From Cupriavidus necator (lineage in GTDB: Bacteria; Pseudomonadota; Gammaproteobacteria; Burkholderiales; Burkholderiaceae), in NCBI RefSeq assembly GCF_013141915.1, contig NZ_SROX01000019.1, positions 62,001-126,000 of the forward strand: 64,000 nucleotides of DNA, in the 5' to 3' direction. The notes beneath the pieces were generated by a model. That model was not told where the DNA came from. It made no database searches and was given only the letters and a program-made list of their open reading frames with translations. Positions 51,424 through 59,411 of this stretch are shown here, in pieces. The position numbers and the translations under genes were made by a program. Positions within the stretch are counted from its first letter, which is position 1. Every line of letters begins with the position of its first letter.

Positions 51424-52854
51424 TCAGAAAGTGACCGGCAGGCGCACATTGACCTGCAGGTCGGGCGTGTCGCGCGTCAGCCCCGCGCCCACCGAAAGGT
51501 TCAGCGTATAGCGGTTGTTGAAGCGGTACGAATACCCCACCAGCAAGGTGCCCTGCGTCACGCGCACCGAGCCGGGCACGGTCAGCCCGTTCTGCTTGGT
51601 CGGCCAGATGATGGCCTGGTCATAGCCGATGCTGAACGACGCCTTCTCGTTGAGCGACAGCCCCATGCCGAAGCTGAACTCGAAGATGTCGCCCGGCGCG
51701 ATCTTGCCCAGGTTCTCCTTCTCGCCGTTGAGCACGGTGCGGCTCACGTTGTTGCGCGCAAAGTTGTGCAGGTAGCTGAAGGTGCCGAAGAACACCGCCG
51801 GATCGGTTGGCAGCAGCCACGTGATGCCGGGCTGGATCGCCTGGAAGCCTGTGCCGGTGGGCAGCCCCAGCGGCAGGCCGGTTCCGGTGGCATTGCCGAC
51901 GCAGCGCGTCACGCAATCGGTGACCACCTCGAACGGGTCCTTGCCGGTGTTGGACTTGTAGCGCAGCCAGCCGACGAAATACGGGATGCGCTCATTGCCG
52001 TAGTTGAGCTGGTAGCGCACCGTGGCCTCGACATCGCCCAGGCCCTTGCCGCTGGAATTGAACACGTTGTCGACCGCGGTGCCGGTGAACACCTCGCGGC
52101 TGATGGTCGAGCCCGAGGTCTGCACGTACGGCACCTTGGCTTCGATCTCGAGCCGCTTGGTGACGCCGTAGCGCAGCGCGATCGATTCGATATAGGTCGA
52201 GGTCTTGACCTCGCGCACATCGATCAGGCCGATCAGGATGGCCGGGATGATCGAGTAGCCGACCAGCGCGACGCGGTTGTTCGACGAATAGCCATACTGG
52301 AAGCCCGGCTCCACCACGAACTTGCCCTCGCCGGTGAGCACCCCGGGTTGGTCGATCAGCGGCGCAATCTCCGGCGGACGCCGGTCGCTCTCGGGCGCAC
52401 GGCCCACGGGCTCATCCACGGCCACCATCTGCGGGCTCGCGGACTCGCCCTGCTGCGCCCCGCCCTGCGGCGCCTGGGCGATGACCTGCTGCGGGCTGCC
52501 GGGCAGACCCGGCACGCCCTGCGTGGCACTGGCCGACGCTGCCGCGGTGGCGGCGTTGGTGGCGTTGTCGGCCGGCATCACGCCGGGCCCCGTGCGCTGC
52601 CCGCCGCGCTTGGTGGCCAGCACCTCGGTGCCGATCACGCTGCGCAATTCGCGGATCACTGCTTCCTGCTCGGCCAGCGCGCGCTTCATGGCATCGAGCT
52701 GGCTGGCCTGGTCGGCGAGTTCCCTCTGCAGTGATTCCAGTCCGGCCGCGGGTGGCCCCGCCTCCGGCGGCGTCTGGGCCTGCGCCAGTCCGCCGAGCAA
52801 CAGCAACGTCGAGCATCCCGCATTGCGGATGCCCTGCATCGACCGCGTCTTCAT
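51424..52854 (-). CDS. FapF-like outer-membrane barrel with N-terminal coiled coil
   Basis: A 476-residue exported protein; ATG 52854 with GGAGGAA upstream (GTG 52857 also possible). The signal peptide ends LAQAQ. Residues 38-75 are a heptad-like coiled coil (LQRELADQASQLDAMKRALA). A linker rich in Ala, Gln and Pro (80-150) leads to a beta barrel (about 165-476) with alternating strands such as FVVEPGFQYGYSSNNRVALV and a terminal Phe (RLPVTF). This is the plan of FapF, the trimeric pore that exports Fap amyloid subunits with a coiled-coil gate. It is the last gene of the five-gene operon. Homology to FapF is by architecture and context; it could be another MetA-pathway-like porin. Confidence 0.72.
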   Translation of the reverse strand: MKTRSMQGIRNAGCSTLLLLGGLAQAQTPPEAGPPAAGLESLQRELADQASQLDAMKRALAEQEAVIRELRSVIGTEVLATKRGGQRTGPGVMPADNATNAATAAASASATQGVPGLPGSPQQVIAQAPQGGAQQGESASPQMVAVDEPVGRAPESDRRPPEIAPLIDQPGVLTGEGKFVVEPGFQYGYSSNNRVALVGYSIIPAILIGLIDVREVKTSTYIESIALRYGVTKRLEIEAKVPYVQTSGSTISREVFTGTAVDNVFNSSGKGLGDVEATVRYQLNYGNERIPYFVGWLRYKSNTGKDPFEVVTDCVTRCVGNATGTGLPLGLPTGTGFQAIQPGITWLLPTDPAVFFGTFSYLHNFARNNVSRTVLNGEKENLGKIAPGDIFEFSFGMGLSLNEKASFSIGYDQAIIWPTKQNGLTVPGSVRVTQGTLLVGYSYRFNNRYTLNLSVGAGLTRDTPDLQVNVRLPVTF

Positions 52855-52929
52855 CACGTCTTCCTCCCCCGGATTGCAGACTGTCTTGCAGGAGCCTGCG
52901 ACCTGTACTGCCGGCTACCTCGCTAACGG

Positions 52930-53823
52930 CTATCTCATGCTCGCGGCCCGCAGCAGCGCATGGTTCAGCGCCGTGTTGGCCAGTTGCGACCGGAAGGCCT
53001 GCAGCGTATTGACGCTTGCGTCGATTGTCATCAGGCTCCGGATGCTCTGGTTGTTCAGGGTGTTCTGGATCACGGTCGCCGGCGTTCCCGCCAGCGCGCC
53101 CACCGATGCGGCATTGCCCGGGCCGTTCTGGATCACGTTCAGCAAGCCGTTGGTCACGACCTGGCCCGTGGCGGTACTCACCACGGTGGTCGGCAAGCCC
53201 GCCGCCGCTGCACCGGCGCTGGCAGCGGCGCCGCCATTGGCCGCTGCCGCAGCCGTGCCGCCCGCCCCCGCGCGAGCCGAAGCCGAAGCCGAAGCCGCCG
53301 CGCCGGCGCCATTGGCACCCATCGCCGCGGCCGCGTCGGCCGTGACCGGATTGCCCGCCAGCGCGTTGGCCACCGCCGCGTGGGTGCTGGCCACAATGGC
53401 GGGTCCCAGCGTCGCGGCCAGCCGCGTGGCCTGGTCCGCGGTGATGCGGCTGACGTCCGGGATGTTAATGCTGGTAGCGACCACCAGATCGCCGTTGATA
53501 TACACCGCGCGTTCGATACCGAACGAAACCTGCAGCCCGGGCATTTCGAAGCCGCCGCGCATGTCGTCGAGCTTTTCATGGGTCACCGGTTTCCAGCCGG
53601 CCATGCTGCCGCGCGCGGCAGCCAGAGGTTGGGTGTCGGCGCGCGCGCGCGCGGCCATGGCGGCCTGCGCTGGCGGCGCCGAGGCATCGGCCGCCGCGGG
53701 CAGCGGCGGCATGCCGGCCTGTGCCGTGCCGGCGCACGCCAGGCCCGCGCCCAGCACCATCGCCGCGGCCGCCGAGGCGGTGCTGCGTGGCACGGCTGGG
53801 GCCGGCAAGGAAGTCTGCAACAT
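52930..53823 (-). CDS. Exported accessory protein with double-glycine motif (FapE position)
   Basis: A 297-residue protein starting at ATG 53823, 10 bases after the peptidase gene. The signal peptide ends GTAQA (about residue 36). A 50-residue pro-like region leads to EKLDDMRGG (residues 83-91), with Leu at -7, Met at -4 and Gly-Gly at -2/-1, matching the C39 cleavage rule. The mature part begins FEMPGLQVSFGIERAVYING. Residues 165-215 are almost only Ala/Gly/Ser. The C-terminal VIQNTLNNQSIRSLMTIDAS resembles the ends of the two other secreted proteins of the operon. It occupies the fapE position. No known family was recognised. Confidence 0.75.
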   Translation of the reverse strand: MLQTSLPAPAVPRSTASAAAAMVLGAGLACAGTAQAGMPPLPAAADASAPPAQAAMAARARADTQPLAAARGSMAGWKPVTHEKLDDMRGGFEMPGLQVSFGIERAVYINGDLVVATSINIPDVSRITADQATRLAATLGPAIVASTHAAVANALAGNPVTADAAAAMGANGAGAAASASASARAGAGGTAAAAANGGAAASAGAAAAGLPTTVVSTATGQVVTNGLLNVIQNGPGNAASVGALAGTPATVIQNTLNNQSIRSLMTIDASVNTLQAFRSQLANTALNHALLRAASMR

Positions 53824-53833
53824 GATGCGTTCC

Positions 53834-54535
53834 TCAAAAATCTCCGGCGCCATGCCGGGGCATCACCGTGAAGAACAGGTTGTCCCGGTTGACGCCCATC
53901 CAGTAAGGACCGCTGGGCGCGACGCGCCAGTCCGCGGCAACGTTGAAGCGCGCGTGCTCGGTGCGGTTATGGATCACGAACAGCAGCTGGCTGTCCCAGA
54001 TGCGCTCGAACTGTTCGCGCGACATCGCGCGGGTGCCGCGCGCCGGATCTCCGACCAGCACGCGGTCGCCCTTCACCCCCTTGACCACCACGAAATGGTG
54101 GTAGCCGTTTTCCACGATCAGCACGATCGCCGGCACCTGCGTTTCTTCCAGCTTGGACAGTGGCACTTCGAAGCCATCCGCCTCATAGCCCAGCGCCGCC
54201 AGGAAGCGCTTCATGTCCAGCAGCGAGAACCCCTCGGCGCGGATCTTCTGCTGGTCGCCGTTGAGGTACATGTTCTGGAACACCGCGGCCTCGTTGATCG
54301 GATGGCCGTACTGGTACGTCAGCAGCGTGGCCACCGCGGCCGAGCCGCAGCTGAAGTCGAACTGCTGGCGGATGGTGGACTTGAAGCGCGCCTCGCGGAT
54401 GCTGGTGACCCTGACGCTGTAGGGTTCGCCGACCGGGCCGTAGATCGCGGCGTCGGCAGCCAGCGCGCCGGGCACGTGCGCCGTGGCCAGCAAGCCCGGC
54501 ACGCACGCGAGCAGGATTCGCAGCGGCTTCATCAT
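53834..54535 (-). CDS. Periplasmic C39-family cysteine peptidase (FapD-like)
   Basis: A 233-residue protein with a signal peptide of about 27 residues (MKPLRILLACVPGLLATAHV then GALA). The C39 core is complete: the catalytic cysteine in QQFDFSCGSAAVATLL (Cys63, with Gln58 for the oxyanion hole), histidine in NGYHHFVVVKG (His147) and aspartate in LVGDPARG (Asp163). C39 enzymes cut after Gly-Gly in leader peptides; here there is no ABC exporter fused, as in FapD of Pseudomonas. ATG 54535 overlaps the stop of the upstream gene (ATGA), so translation is coupled. The two RGG-bearing neighbours are likely substrates. Confidence 0.85.
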   Translation of the reverse strand: MMKPLRILLACVPGLLATAHVPGALAADAAIYGPVGEPYSVRVTSIREARFKSTIRQQFDFSCGSAAVATLLTYQYGHPINEAAVFQNMYLNGDQQKIRAEGFSLLDMKRFLAALGYEADGFEVPLSKLEETQVPAIVLIVENGYHHFVVVKGVKGDRVLVGDPARGTRAMSREQFERIWDSQLLFVIHNRTEHARFNVAADWRVAPSGPYWMGVNRDNLFFTVMPRHGAGDF

Positions 54536-54966
54536 TTGAACTGGACGTTGACGATGGTGGCGTTCTGGATCAGCACGTTCGATCCCGAGTTCTGGATCGC
54601 GGTGGGAATCCCCGCCGCATTCGAGAACGCGCCTTCCGTGATGTGGTTCGCGCCGGACAAGGTATTGACCGCGGCGTTGTCGGCCACGGTGCCGTGCAGG
54701 CGCATATCGTTGACGGTGACTTCCGCACCGCCGCGGACGTCATCCAGCCGGGACACCGGCACGGCATTCGCCGCGCCGGCGAACCGCGCGGCCGTGGCAG
54801 ATGCCCCCCCGGTGTCGGCCGGCGCTGCCCGCGTAGCCGCGGCTGTGTCCGCACGCGCCGCAGCCATGGCGGCCTCCAGCCCTGGCGGCTCCGCGTGGGC
54901 CGGCAATGCTGTCCAGGCGAGTAATGCCGCGGCACAGGCGCCGACGGCGAAGCGGACCGGTTGCAT
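54532..54966 (-). CDS. Small exported protein with double-glycine motif
   Basis: A 144-residue protein starting at ATG 54966 with AGGGGGGAAAC upstream. The signal peptide ends LPAHA (residue 25). An Ala/Thr-rich pro-region (30-70) leads to SRLDDVRGG (72-80), with Leu -7, Val -4 and Gly-Gly -2/-1. The mature part would be AEVTVNDMRLHGTVADNAAV onward, 64 residues. It ends IPTAIQNSGSNVLIQNATIV then NVQFK, a motif shared with the putative fibre protein. It is coupled to the C39 peptidase gene. It could be a minor subunit or nucleator; the family is unrecognised. Confidence 0.75.
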   Translation of the reverse strand: MQPVRFAVGACAAALLAWTALPAHAEPPGLEAAMAAARADTAAATRAAPADTGGASATAARFAGAANAVPVSRLDDVRGGAEVTVNDMRLHGTVADNAAVNTLSGANHITEGAFSNAAGIPTAIQNSGSNVLIQNATIVNVQFK

Positions 54967-55048
54967 GGTGTTTCCCCCCCTGCCGCTGCGCCGACTCGTT
55001 CCAGTTGGCTGCATGGCAACTAGGCTTGCGTAGGCATGACAGGGCCCG

Positions 55049-55075
55049 GGCGCCCGCACACAGGATGCGGGCGCC
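55049..55075. other. Hairpin between fibre gene and downstream operon
   Basis: GGCGCCCGCA (55049-55058) and TGCGGGCGCC (55066-55075) form a perfect 10-bp stem in the 185-base gap. Without a T-run it may act as a partial terminator or an mRNA 3' cap, allowing more fibre than accessory protein. Confidence 0.45.
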
Positions 55076-55151
55076 GGTCCTGCCGGCATGACTGCGACAT
55101 CGCCGGCCGGCCCCCGGGCAAACCCCGGGGATTCCGGCCGCGTTGCGCGTC

Positions 55152-56768
55152 TTACCTGCCGCCCACGTTGAGGTTGGCCTGCACGTTCACGCTTTGCTGC
55201 ACCAGCGAGGCAACGCCGCTGTTCTGGCTGGCCATCATGATGCCCGCCGCCGTCTGACCGACGCTGGTCATGGTGTTGGACATGTTGAAGGTGCCCGCGT
55301 CGACCAGGACGTAGCCGCCATTGCCGCCGGTCCCGCCAGCGCCGCCGTTGCCGACGCCGCCCGTACCGGCCACCCCGCCGGTCGCCGAACCGCCGGCACC
55401 GCCGTTGCCGCCCGAGCCACCGCTACCGGTTGAGGCACCGCCGTTGGAGGCCGTCGCCGTGGCCGCCGCGGCATTGGCATTGCCGCCCGCACCGCCAGCA
55501 CCTGCCACGCTGGTCTGCGAACCGCCTGCCGCGCCGTTGGCCGTGGCCGAGCCCGCGGTCGCGGTCGAGGTGGCCGCACCGCCAGCGCCACCGGCACCGC
55601 CGGTACCCGAGCCGGCGCCGCCGGTCGAGGTCGACATCGAGGTGCCCGCGCCGCCTGCGCCGCCGCTCGCCGTGGCCGTGCCGCCGGTGGCGCTGGCCGC
55701 GCCGCCGGTGCCGCTGCCATTGGCTGCGCCCGCCGTACCGCCGCCGCCGCCGGCACCGCCGGCACCGCCGGAGTCAGCGCCCATGCCATTGCCGACGCTG
55801 CCGCCCGAGCCACCGCTGCCGCCACCGCCGGCACCGGAGCCCGCCAGGCCGCCCAGGCCCGCGCTGGCGCCCAGGGCGCCGCCGGCCAGTCCGGCGGCGC
55901 CACCGCCACGGCCACCTGTGCCCAGCGAAGCGCTGAGCGAACCGCCACCGAGGCCAGCCGCGCTGCCGCCGCTGCCGCCGCGGCTGCCCGCCGCGCTGAG
56001 GGCGCTGCCGCCCAGCGCCGCGGCGCCGCCACCGTCGCCACCGGTACCGCTGGCACGGCCGCCATTGCCGCCGTCGCCCGCCACGGCGCGTCCGCTGGTG
56101 GCATCGCCCGCGGTGGCGCTGCCATTGGTCGCGCTCGCGCTGCCGCCGATCGCGCCGACCGCGCCGTTGCCGCCCGTCGCCGCGCCGCCGGTGCCGCCGT
56201 TGCCGCCGGTGCCGCCCCTGCCGCCGTAGCCGACGCCGCCGTTGGCATTGCCGGTGTTCCGGGCGACGTTGCCGATGTTGGCGACGGTGTTGCCGGTCAC
56301 CTGGCCGCTAAGCTTGCTGACCGCGATCGCCTTGCTGGTGTTGAAGGCATTGGCGATGCTCGACGAGGCATTGCCGGCATTGGCGGCGGCATTGCCAAGG
56401 CCACCCTGGTCCAGCGTCAGCCGGGTGCGGTTGTCGGAGTTGGTCTTGGTGCGATTGTTGGAGTTGGTGCGGTTGTTGGAGTCATTGGTCGACTTGTCGA
56501 CCGCTACCGTCGTGGTCCGGTTGTTGGAGTTGGTGCGCGACTTGTCGACGTCGATCGAGGTGGTGCGGCTGCTGGTGCTGGTGCTGTGATCGGAGTTGTC
56601 CTGGTTCGAAGTCGAGTTTTCGTTGGCCAGGGACCCGGCGCCGCTTTGGGTCGAGGTGGCGGTGGCCGACTGATGGCTCCAGCCGTCGGTGTTGTTATTG
56701 GTCGGGTTACCCCACGCCGAACCAGCAAAGGCGAGGGCAATCGCCGACGCCAGAAGTGTCTTGTTCAT
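55152..56768 (-). CDS. Gly/Ala/Ser/Asn-rich exported protein, putative fibre subunit
   Basis: A 538-residue protein starting at ATG 56768. The signal peptide MNKTLLASAIALAFAGSAWG is followed by a Ser/Thr/Asn/Asp-rich region (21-125) with repeated NNRT units (SRTNSNNRTTTVAVDKSTND, SNNRTNSNNRTKTNSDNRTR). A bridging part (125-185) contains GNAAANAGNASSSIANAFNT. About 300 residues (185-485) are nearly only Gly, Ala, Ser and Thr in GG-x-GG-type repeats. The last 50 residues are different: NMSNTMTSVGQTAAGIMMAS, then QNSGVASLVQQSVNVQANLN. The low complexity, Asn/Gln content and operon context suggest a surface fibre or amyloid. A Gly-rich adhesin is the alternative. Confidence 0.8.
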   Translation of the reverse strand: MNKTLLASAIALAFAGSAWGNPTNNNTDGWSHQSATATSTQSGAGSLANENSTSNQDNSDHSTSTSSRTTSIDVDKSRTNSNNRTTTVAVDKSTNDSNNRTNSNNRTKTNSDNRTRLTLDQGGLGNAAANAGNASSSIANAFNTSKAIAVSKLSGQVTGNTVANIGNVARNTGNANGGVGYGGRGGTGGNGGTGGAATGGNGAVGAIGGSASATNGSATAGDATSGRAVAGDGGNGGRASGTGGDGGGAAALGGSALSAAGSRGGSGGSAAGLGGGSLSASLGTGGRGGGAAGLAGGALGASAGLGGLAGSGAGGGGSGGSGGSVGNGMGADSGGAGGAGGGGGTAGAANGSGTGGAASATGGTATASGGAGGAGTSMSTSTGGAGSGTGGAGGAGGAATSTATAGSATANGAAGGSQTSVAGAGGAGGNANAAAATATASNGGASTGSGGSGGNGGAGGSATGGVAGTGGVGNGGAGGTGGNGGYVLVDAGTFNMSNTMTSVGQTAAGIMMASQNSGVASLVQQSVNVQANLNVGGR

Positions 56769-56880
56769 TACGATGCTCCCAGGAGGATTTCACGGTCACA
56801 GCGGCTCAGCTCCTGGCCCGCACTCATCGAAGAGCGCGGCAGGAGATTCAGGTTCGGCTTGCTGCCAAACCAGCCTGCCC

Positions 56881-56900
56881 TGCGCATAATCGGTGCCAGC
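56881..56900 (-). promoter_or_regulatory. Possible sigma-54 promoter of the fibre operon
   Basis: On the minus strand CTGGCACCGATTATGCGCA has the GG-N10-GC spacing of RpoN promoters (-24 TGGCAC, -12 TGC). The start site would be near 56872, giving a leader of about 100 nt before ATG 56768. The -12 element is imperfect. Confidence 0.35.
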
Positions 56901-57410
56901 TTCGTCACCTGGGGCGGCAAGTCCTTGTATTACAAGGGCCACCCGGCGGCGCGGCCGCGCTCTGGCCGATGTTTTGCCGGATCGACATGGCCCCGCGCCG
57001 ATGTGCGGCACGCGACATGTCACATTGCTGTGACAGAGGCGCCCCATCGCGTTTTCGGGGGCCCTCGGCGCCTGTCAGGAAAGCCTTCATTTTCAAGGCC
57101 TTGCAGCGCCGGCTCAGGATTTGCCCTGATTCTTTCGGCGCGTATCGGCGCTGAAACACGCGGCCAGGGGTGCTGCTGCCGCCGCCCGTGTGGGCCGGAC
57201 CGCATGCTGGCTTGAATCGGCGATGGCGGCATGGGCAAGCGCGGCGGCGCCGCCATGGCCGCGCATCGCCCGCCGGCCGGCTCGCCGGCGACGCCATCGG
57301 CCCCACCCGGCATAAGGCGTGACCGCGCGTTGGCACAGCACGGGCCGCCGCGGCACGCGTGCCAGACCTGTCGCGAAAACCCCTCAGCGTTTATCCTCGC
57401 TAGGCCCTAT

Positions 57411-57444
57411 GTCTGATTTAAAGTACATTAGAGGCATTACAGAC
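57411..57444. promoter_or_regulatory. Inverted repeat upstream of gntR
   Basis: GTCTG (57411-57415) and CAGAC (57440-57444) flank an AT-rich segment 26 bases before the GntR start. It could be an autoregulatory operator or promoter. Confidence 0.3.
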
Positions 57445-57469
57445 TTGTCATCTCTCCACAAGGGAAACC

Positions 57470-58255
57470 ATGAGTGAAGCCGTCGTTCCCCTGTATCACC
57501 AGATTTACGTGGTGCTGCGCCAGCAGATCGTCGAAGGCCGCTTCGGCCAGGGTCCCTTGCCCGGCGAGATTGACCTCGCCAAGCAGTTCCACGCGTCGCG
57601 CGTGACCATGCGGCGCGTGTTCGACCGGCTGGTGCAGGAAGGGCTGGTGCGCCGCCACCGCGGGCTCGGCACCTTCGTCAACCCGCATCCGGTGCGCCCG
57701 GCCGCGGCCGCCGGCGAGGAACGCGGCACCAGCCTGCTCGACAACATCATCGACATGGGCCAGAAGACCTCGGTCAAGGTGATCTCGATCGATGAAGTCC
57801 ATGCCACGCCAGACGTGGCCGATTCGCTGCAGATCGAGCCGGGCGATCCGGTGGTGAAGATCGTGCGCGTGCGCCACTACCGCAACCGCCCGCTGTCCCA
57901 CATCACGGTCTACCTGCCGGCAGCGCTGGGCCGGCCGATCACGCGCCAGGCGCTGGAAGAGACCCCGGTGCTGCGCTTGCTGGAAGCGGGCGGGGTCAAG
58001 CTCGGCCGCGCCAGCCAGGTCCTGTCGGCACGGCTGGCCGACGTGGTGGTGGCGCCGCTGCTGGATGTGCCGGTCGGCGGCGCGCTGCTGGCGGTGCGCC
58101 GCGTGGTCAAGGACCAGTCCGGGCGCCCGGTGCAGCTGCTGCTGGGCCAGTACCGCCCGGACCGCTATGAATACCGGATGGAACTGTCGCCGGCCGGCGT
58201 CGACAGCGCCAACGTCTGGGTGGAAAGCGAGACCCGCCCCGGCTTGCGCGACTGA
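57470..58255 (+). CDS. GntR/HutC-family regulator with UTRA domain
   Basis: A 261-residue regulator starting at ATG 57470. The winged helix (residues 8-75) contains ARQFHASRVTMRRVFDRLVQ-like sequence (KQFHASRVTMRRVFDRLVQE) and EGLVRRHRGLGTFV. The UTRA ligand domain spans about 95-250 (HYRNRPLSHITVYLPAALGR; VRRVVKDQSGRPVQLLLGQY). It is 100 bases before a Bug receptor and a dehydratase pair on the same strand, a likely local repressor released by the transported acid or its product. Confidence 0.9.
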   Translation: MSEAVVPLYHQIYVVLRQQIVEGRFGQGPLPGEIDLAKQFHASRVTMRRVFDRLVQEGLVRRHRGLGTFVNPHPVRPAAAAGEERGTSLLDNIIDMGQKTSVKVISIDEVHATPDVADSLQIEPGDPVVKIVRVRHYRNRPLSHITVYLPAALGRPITRQALEETPVLRLLEAGGVKLGRASQVLSARLADVVVAPLLDVPVGGALLAVRRVVKDQSGRPVQLLLGQYRPDRYEYRMELSPAGVDSANVWVESETRPGLRD

Positions 58256-58355
58256 TGCCACGGGTGCCGCCCCGGCTTGCGTTGCCGGGGTGCGCCGGAT
58301 CCTGTTCCGCGCCATACTGCGCATCCCTGATCACATCACGCGAGGAGCCGCCGCC

Positions 58356-59411
58356 ATGCCAGAGTTCCGACTGGTCTCGTCCAGCCCGACCCGTCTGCCT
58401 TCGATTCCCCGCCGCGCCACGGTGCGGCGCCTTGCCGCACTTGGCACGCTGGCCGCCTGCGCGCTGGCCCTGCCACTGACGGCCGTGGCCCAGGCACAAG
58501 GCCAGGGGCCGGCGCAGGTGGCCGGCGGCAAGCCGATCCGGATCCTGGTGGGCGCGCCGGCCGGCGGCACCACCGACACGCTGGCGCGCACCATTGCCCA
58601 AGAGATGTCGCAGGCGCTGGGCCAGCCCGTGGTGGTCGAGAACCGCCCCGGCGCGGGCGGCAATATCGCCGCGGACCTGGTCGCCAAGAGCGCGCCGGAC
58701 GGCAGCACGCTGCTGATGAGCTTCACCAGCCATACCATCAACGCCACGCTGTACAAGAAACTGCCGTTCGATCCGGTGCAGGACTTCACGCCGATCACGC
58801 TGGTCGCCACCGTGCCCAGCGTGCTGGTGGCCACGCCCCGGCTGGCGGCCAACAATGTGCCCGAGTTGATCCGCCTGGCGCGCTCGGAACCGGGCAAGCT
58901 GAACTTCGCCATCGGCTCGGTGGGCTCGTCGCTACATATGGCCGGCGACATGTTCAAGATGATGACCGGCACCTACATCGTCAACATTCCGTACAAGGGC
59001 ACTTCGCCGGCACTGACCGACGTGCTGGCGGGGCAGTGCGACTTGATGTTCGCCAGCACCATCAACGTGCTGCCGCACGTGCGCGCGGGCAAGCTCAAGG
59101 TGCTGGGCGTGACCAGCCCCGCGCCGCTGCCGCAGTTCCCCGGCGCGGCGCCGATCGGCAATACCGTCAAGGGCTTCGAGTCGAGCGCGTGGTTCGGCCT
59201 GTTCGGGCCGGCCGGCATGCCGCACGACACCACGCAGGCGCTGTACCAGGCCGCGCGCAAGGGGCTGGAAGCCCCCGCGGTGCGCAAGCGCCTGGAGAAC
59301 GATGGCGCGCAACCGATGGGCACGCCACCCGATGCTTTCGCCGCATTCGTGAAGCAGGACATCAAGCGCTGGGCGGGCGTGGTCAAGTACTCGGGGGCCT
59401 CGCCGGAATGA
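58356..59411 (+). CDS. Tripartite tricarboxylate transporter (Bug) periplasmic receptor
   Basis: A 351-residue protein starting at ATG 58356 with CGAGGAGCC upstream. The export signal is long (n-region about 28 residues, then LAALGTLAACALALPLTAVA, cut near residue 48). Bug hallmarks are IRILVGAPAGGTTDTLARTI and VVVENRPGAGGNIAADLVAK. No TctAB is nearby. The stop overlaps the LeuC-like gene as ATGA, so receptor and enzyme are translationally coupled, strong evidence that they share a substrate. Confidence 0.92.
   Translation: MPEFRLVSSSPTRLPSIPRRATVRRLAALGTLAACALALPLTAVAQAQGQGPAQVAGGKPIRILVGAPAGGTTDTLARTIAQEMSQALGQPVVVENRPGAGGNIAADLVAKSAPDGSTLLMSFTSHTINATLYKKLPFDPVQDFTPITLVATVPSVLVATPRLAANNVPELIRLARSEPGKLNFAIGSVGSSLHMAGDMFKMMTGTYIVNIPYKGTSPALTDVLAGQCDLMFASTINVLPHVRAGKLKVLGVTSPAPLPQFPGAAPIGNTVKGFESSAWFGLFGPAGMPHDTTQALYQAARKGLEAPAVRKRLENDGAQPMGTPPDAFAAFVKQDIKRWAGVVKYSGASPE

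Larger units (their letters stand above)
56769..57469. other. 701-base gene-free region between the fibre operon and gntR
   Basis: Only GC-driven ORFs are present. It must contain the leftward promoter of the five-gene operon and the rightward promoter of gntR. A sigma-54-like motif (56881-56900) and an inverted repeat before gntR are listed separately. It is the longest stretch in the window without any other feature. Confidence 0.6.

Noticed and set aside
51424..52854. Type I secretion or autotransporter barrel
   Set aside because: No TolC-like helical barrel or passenger domain is present. The coiled-coil plus barrel plan with an adjacent C39 peptidase fits FapF better.
55321..56229. Pro/Ala/Leu-rich plus-strand ORF
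   Set aside because: It is the reverse complement of the GGX-rich coding region, which produces PPX codons. No start signal or operon context exists.
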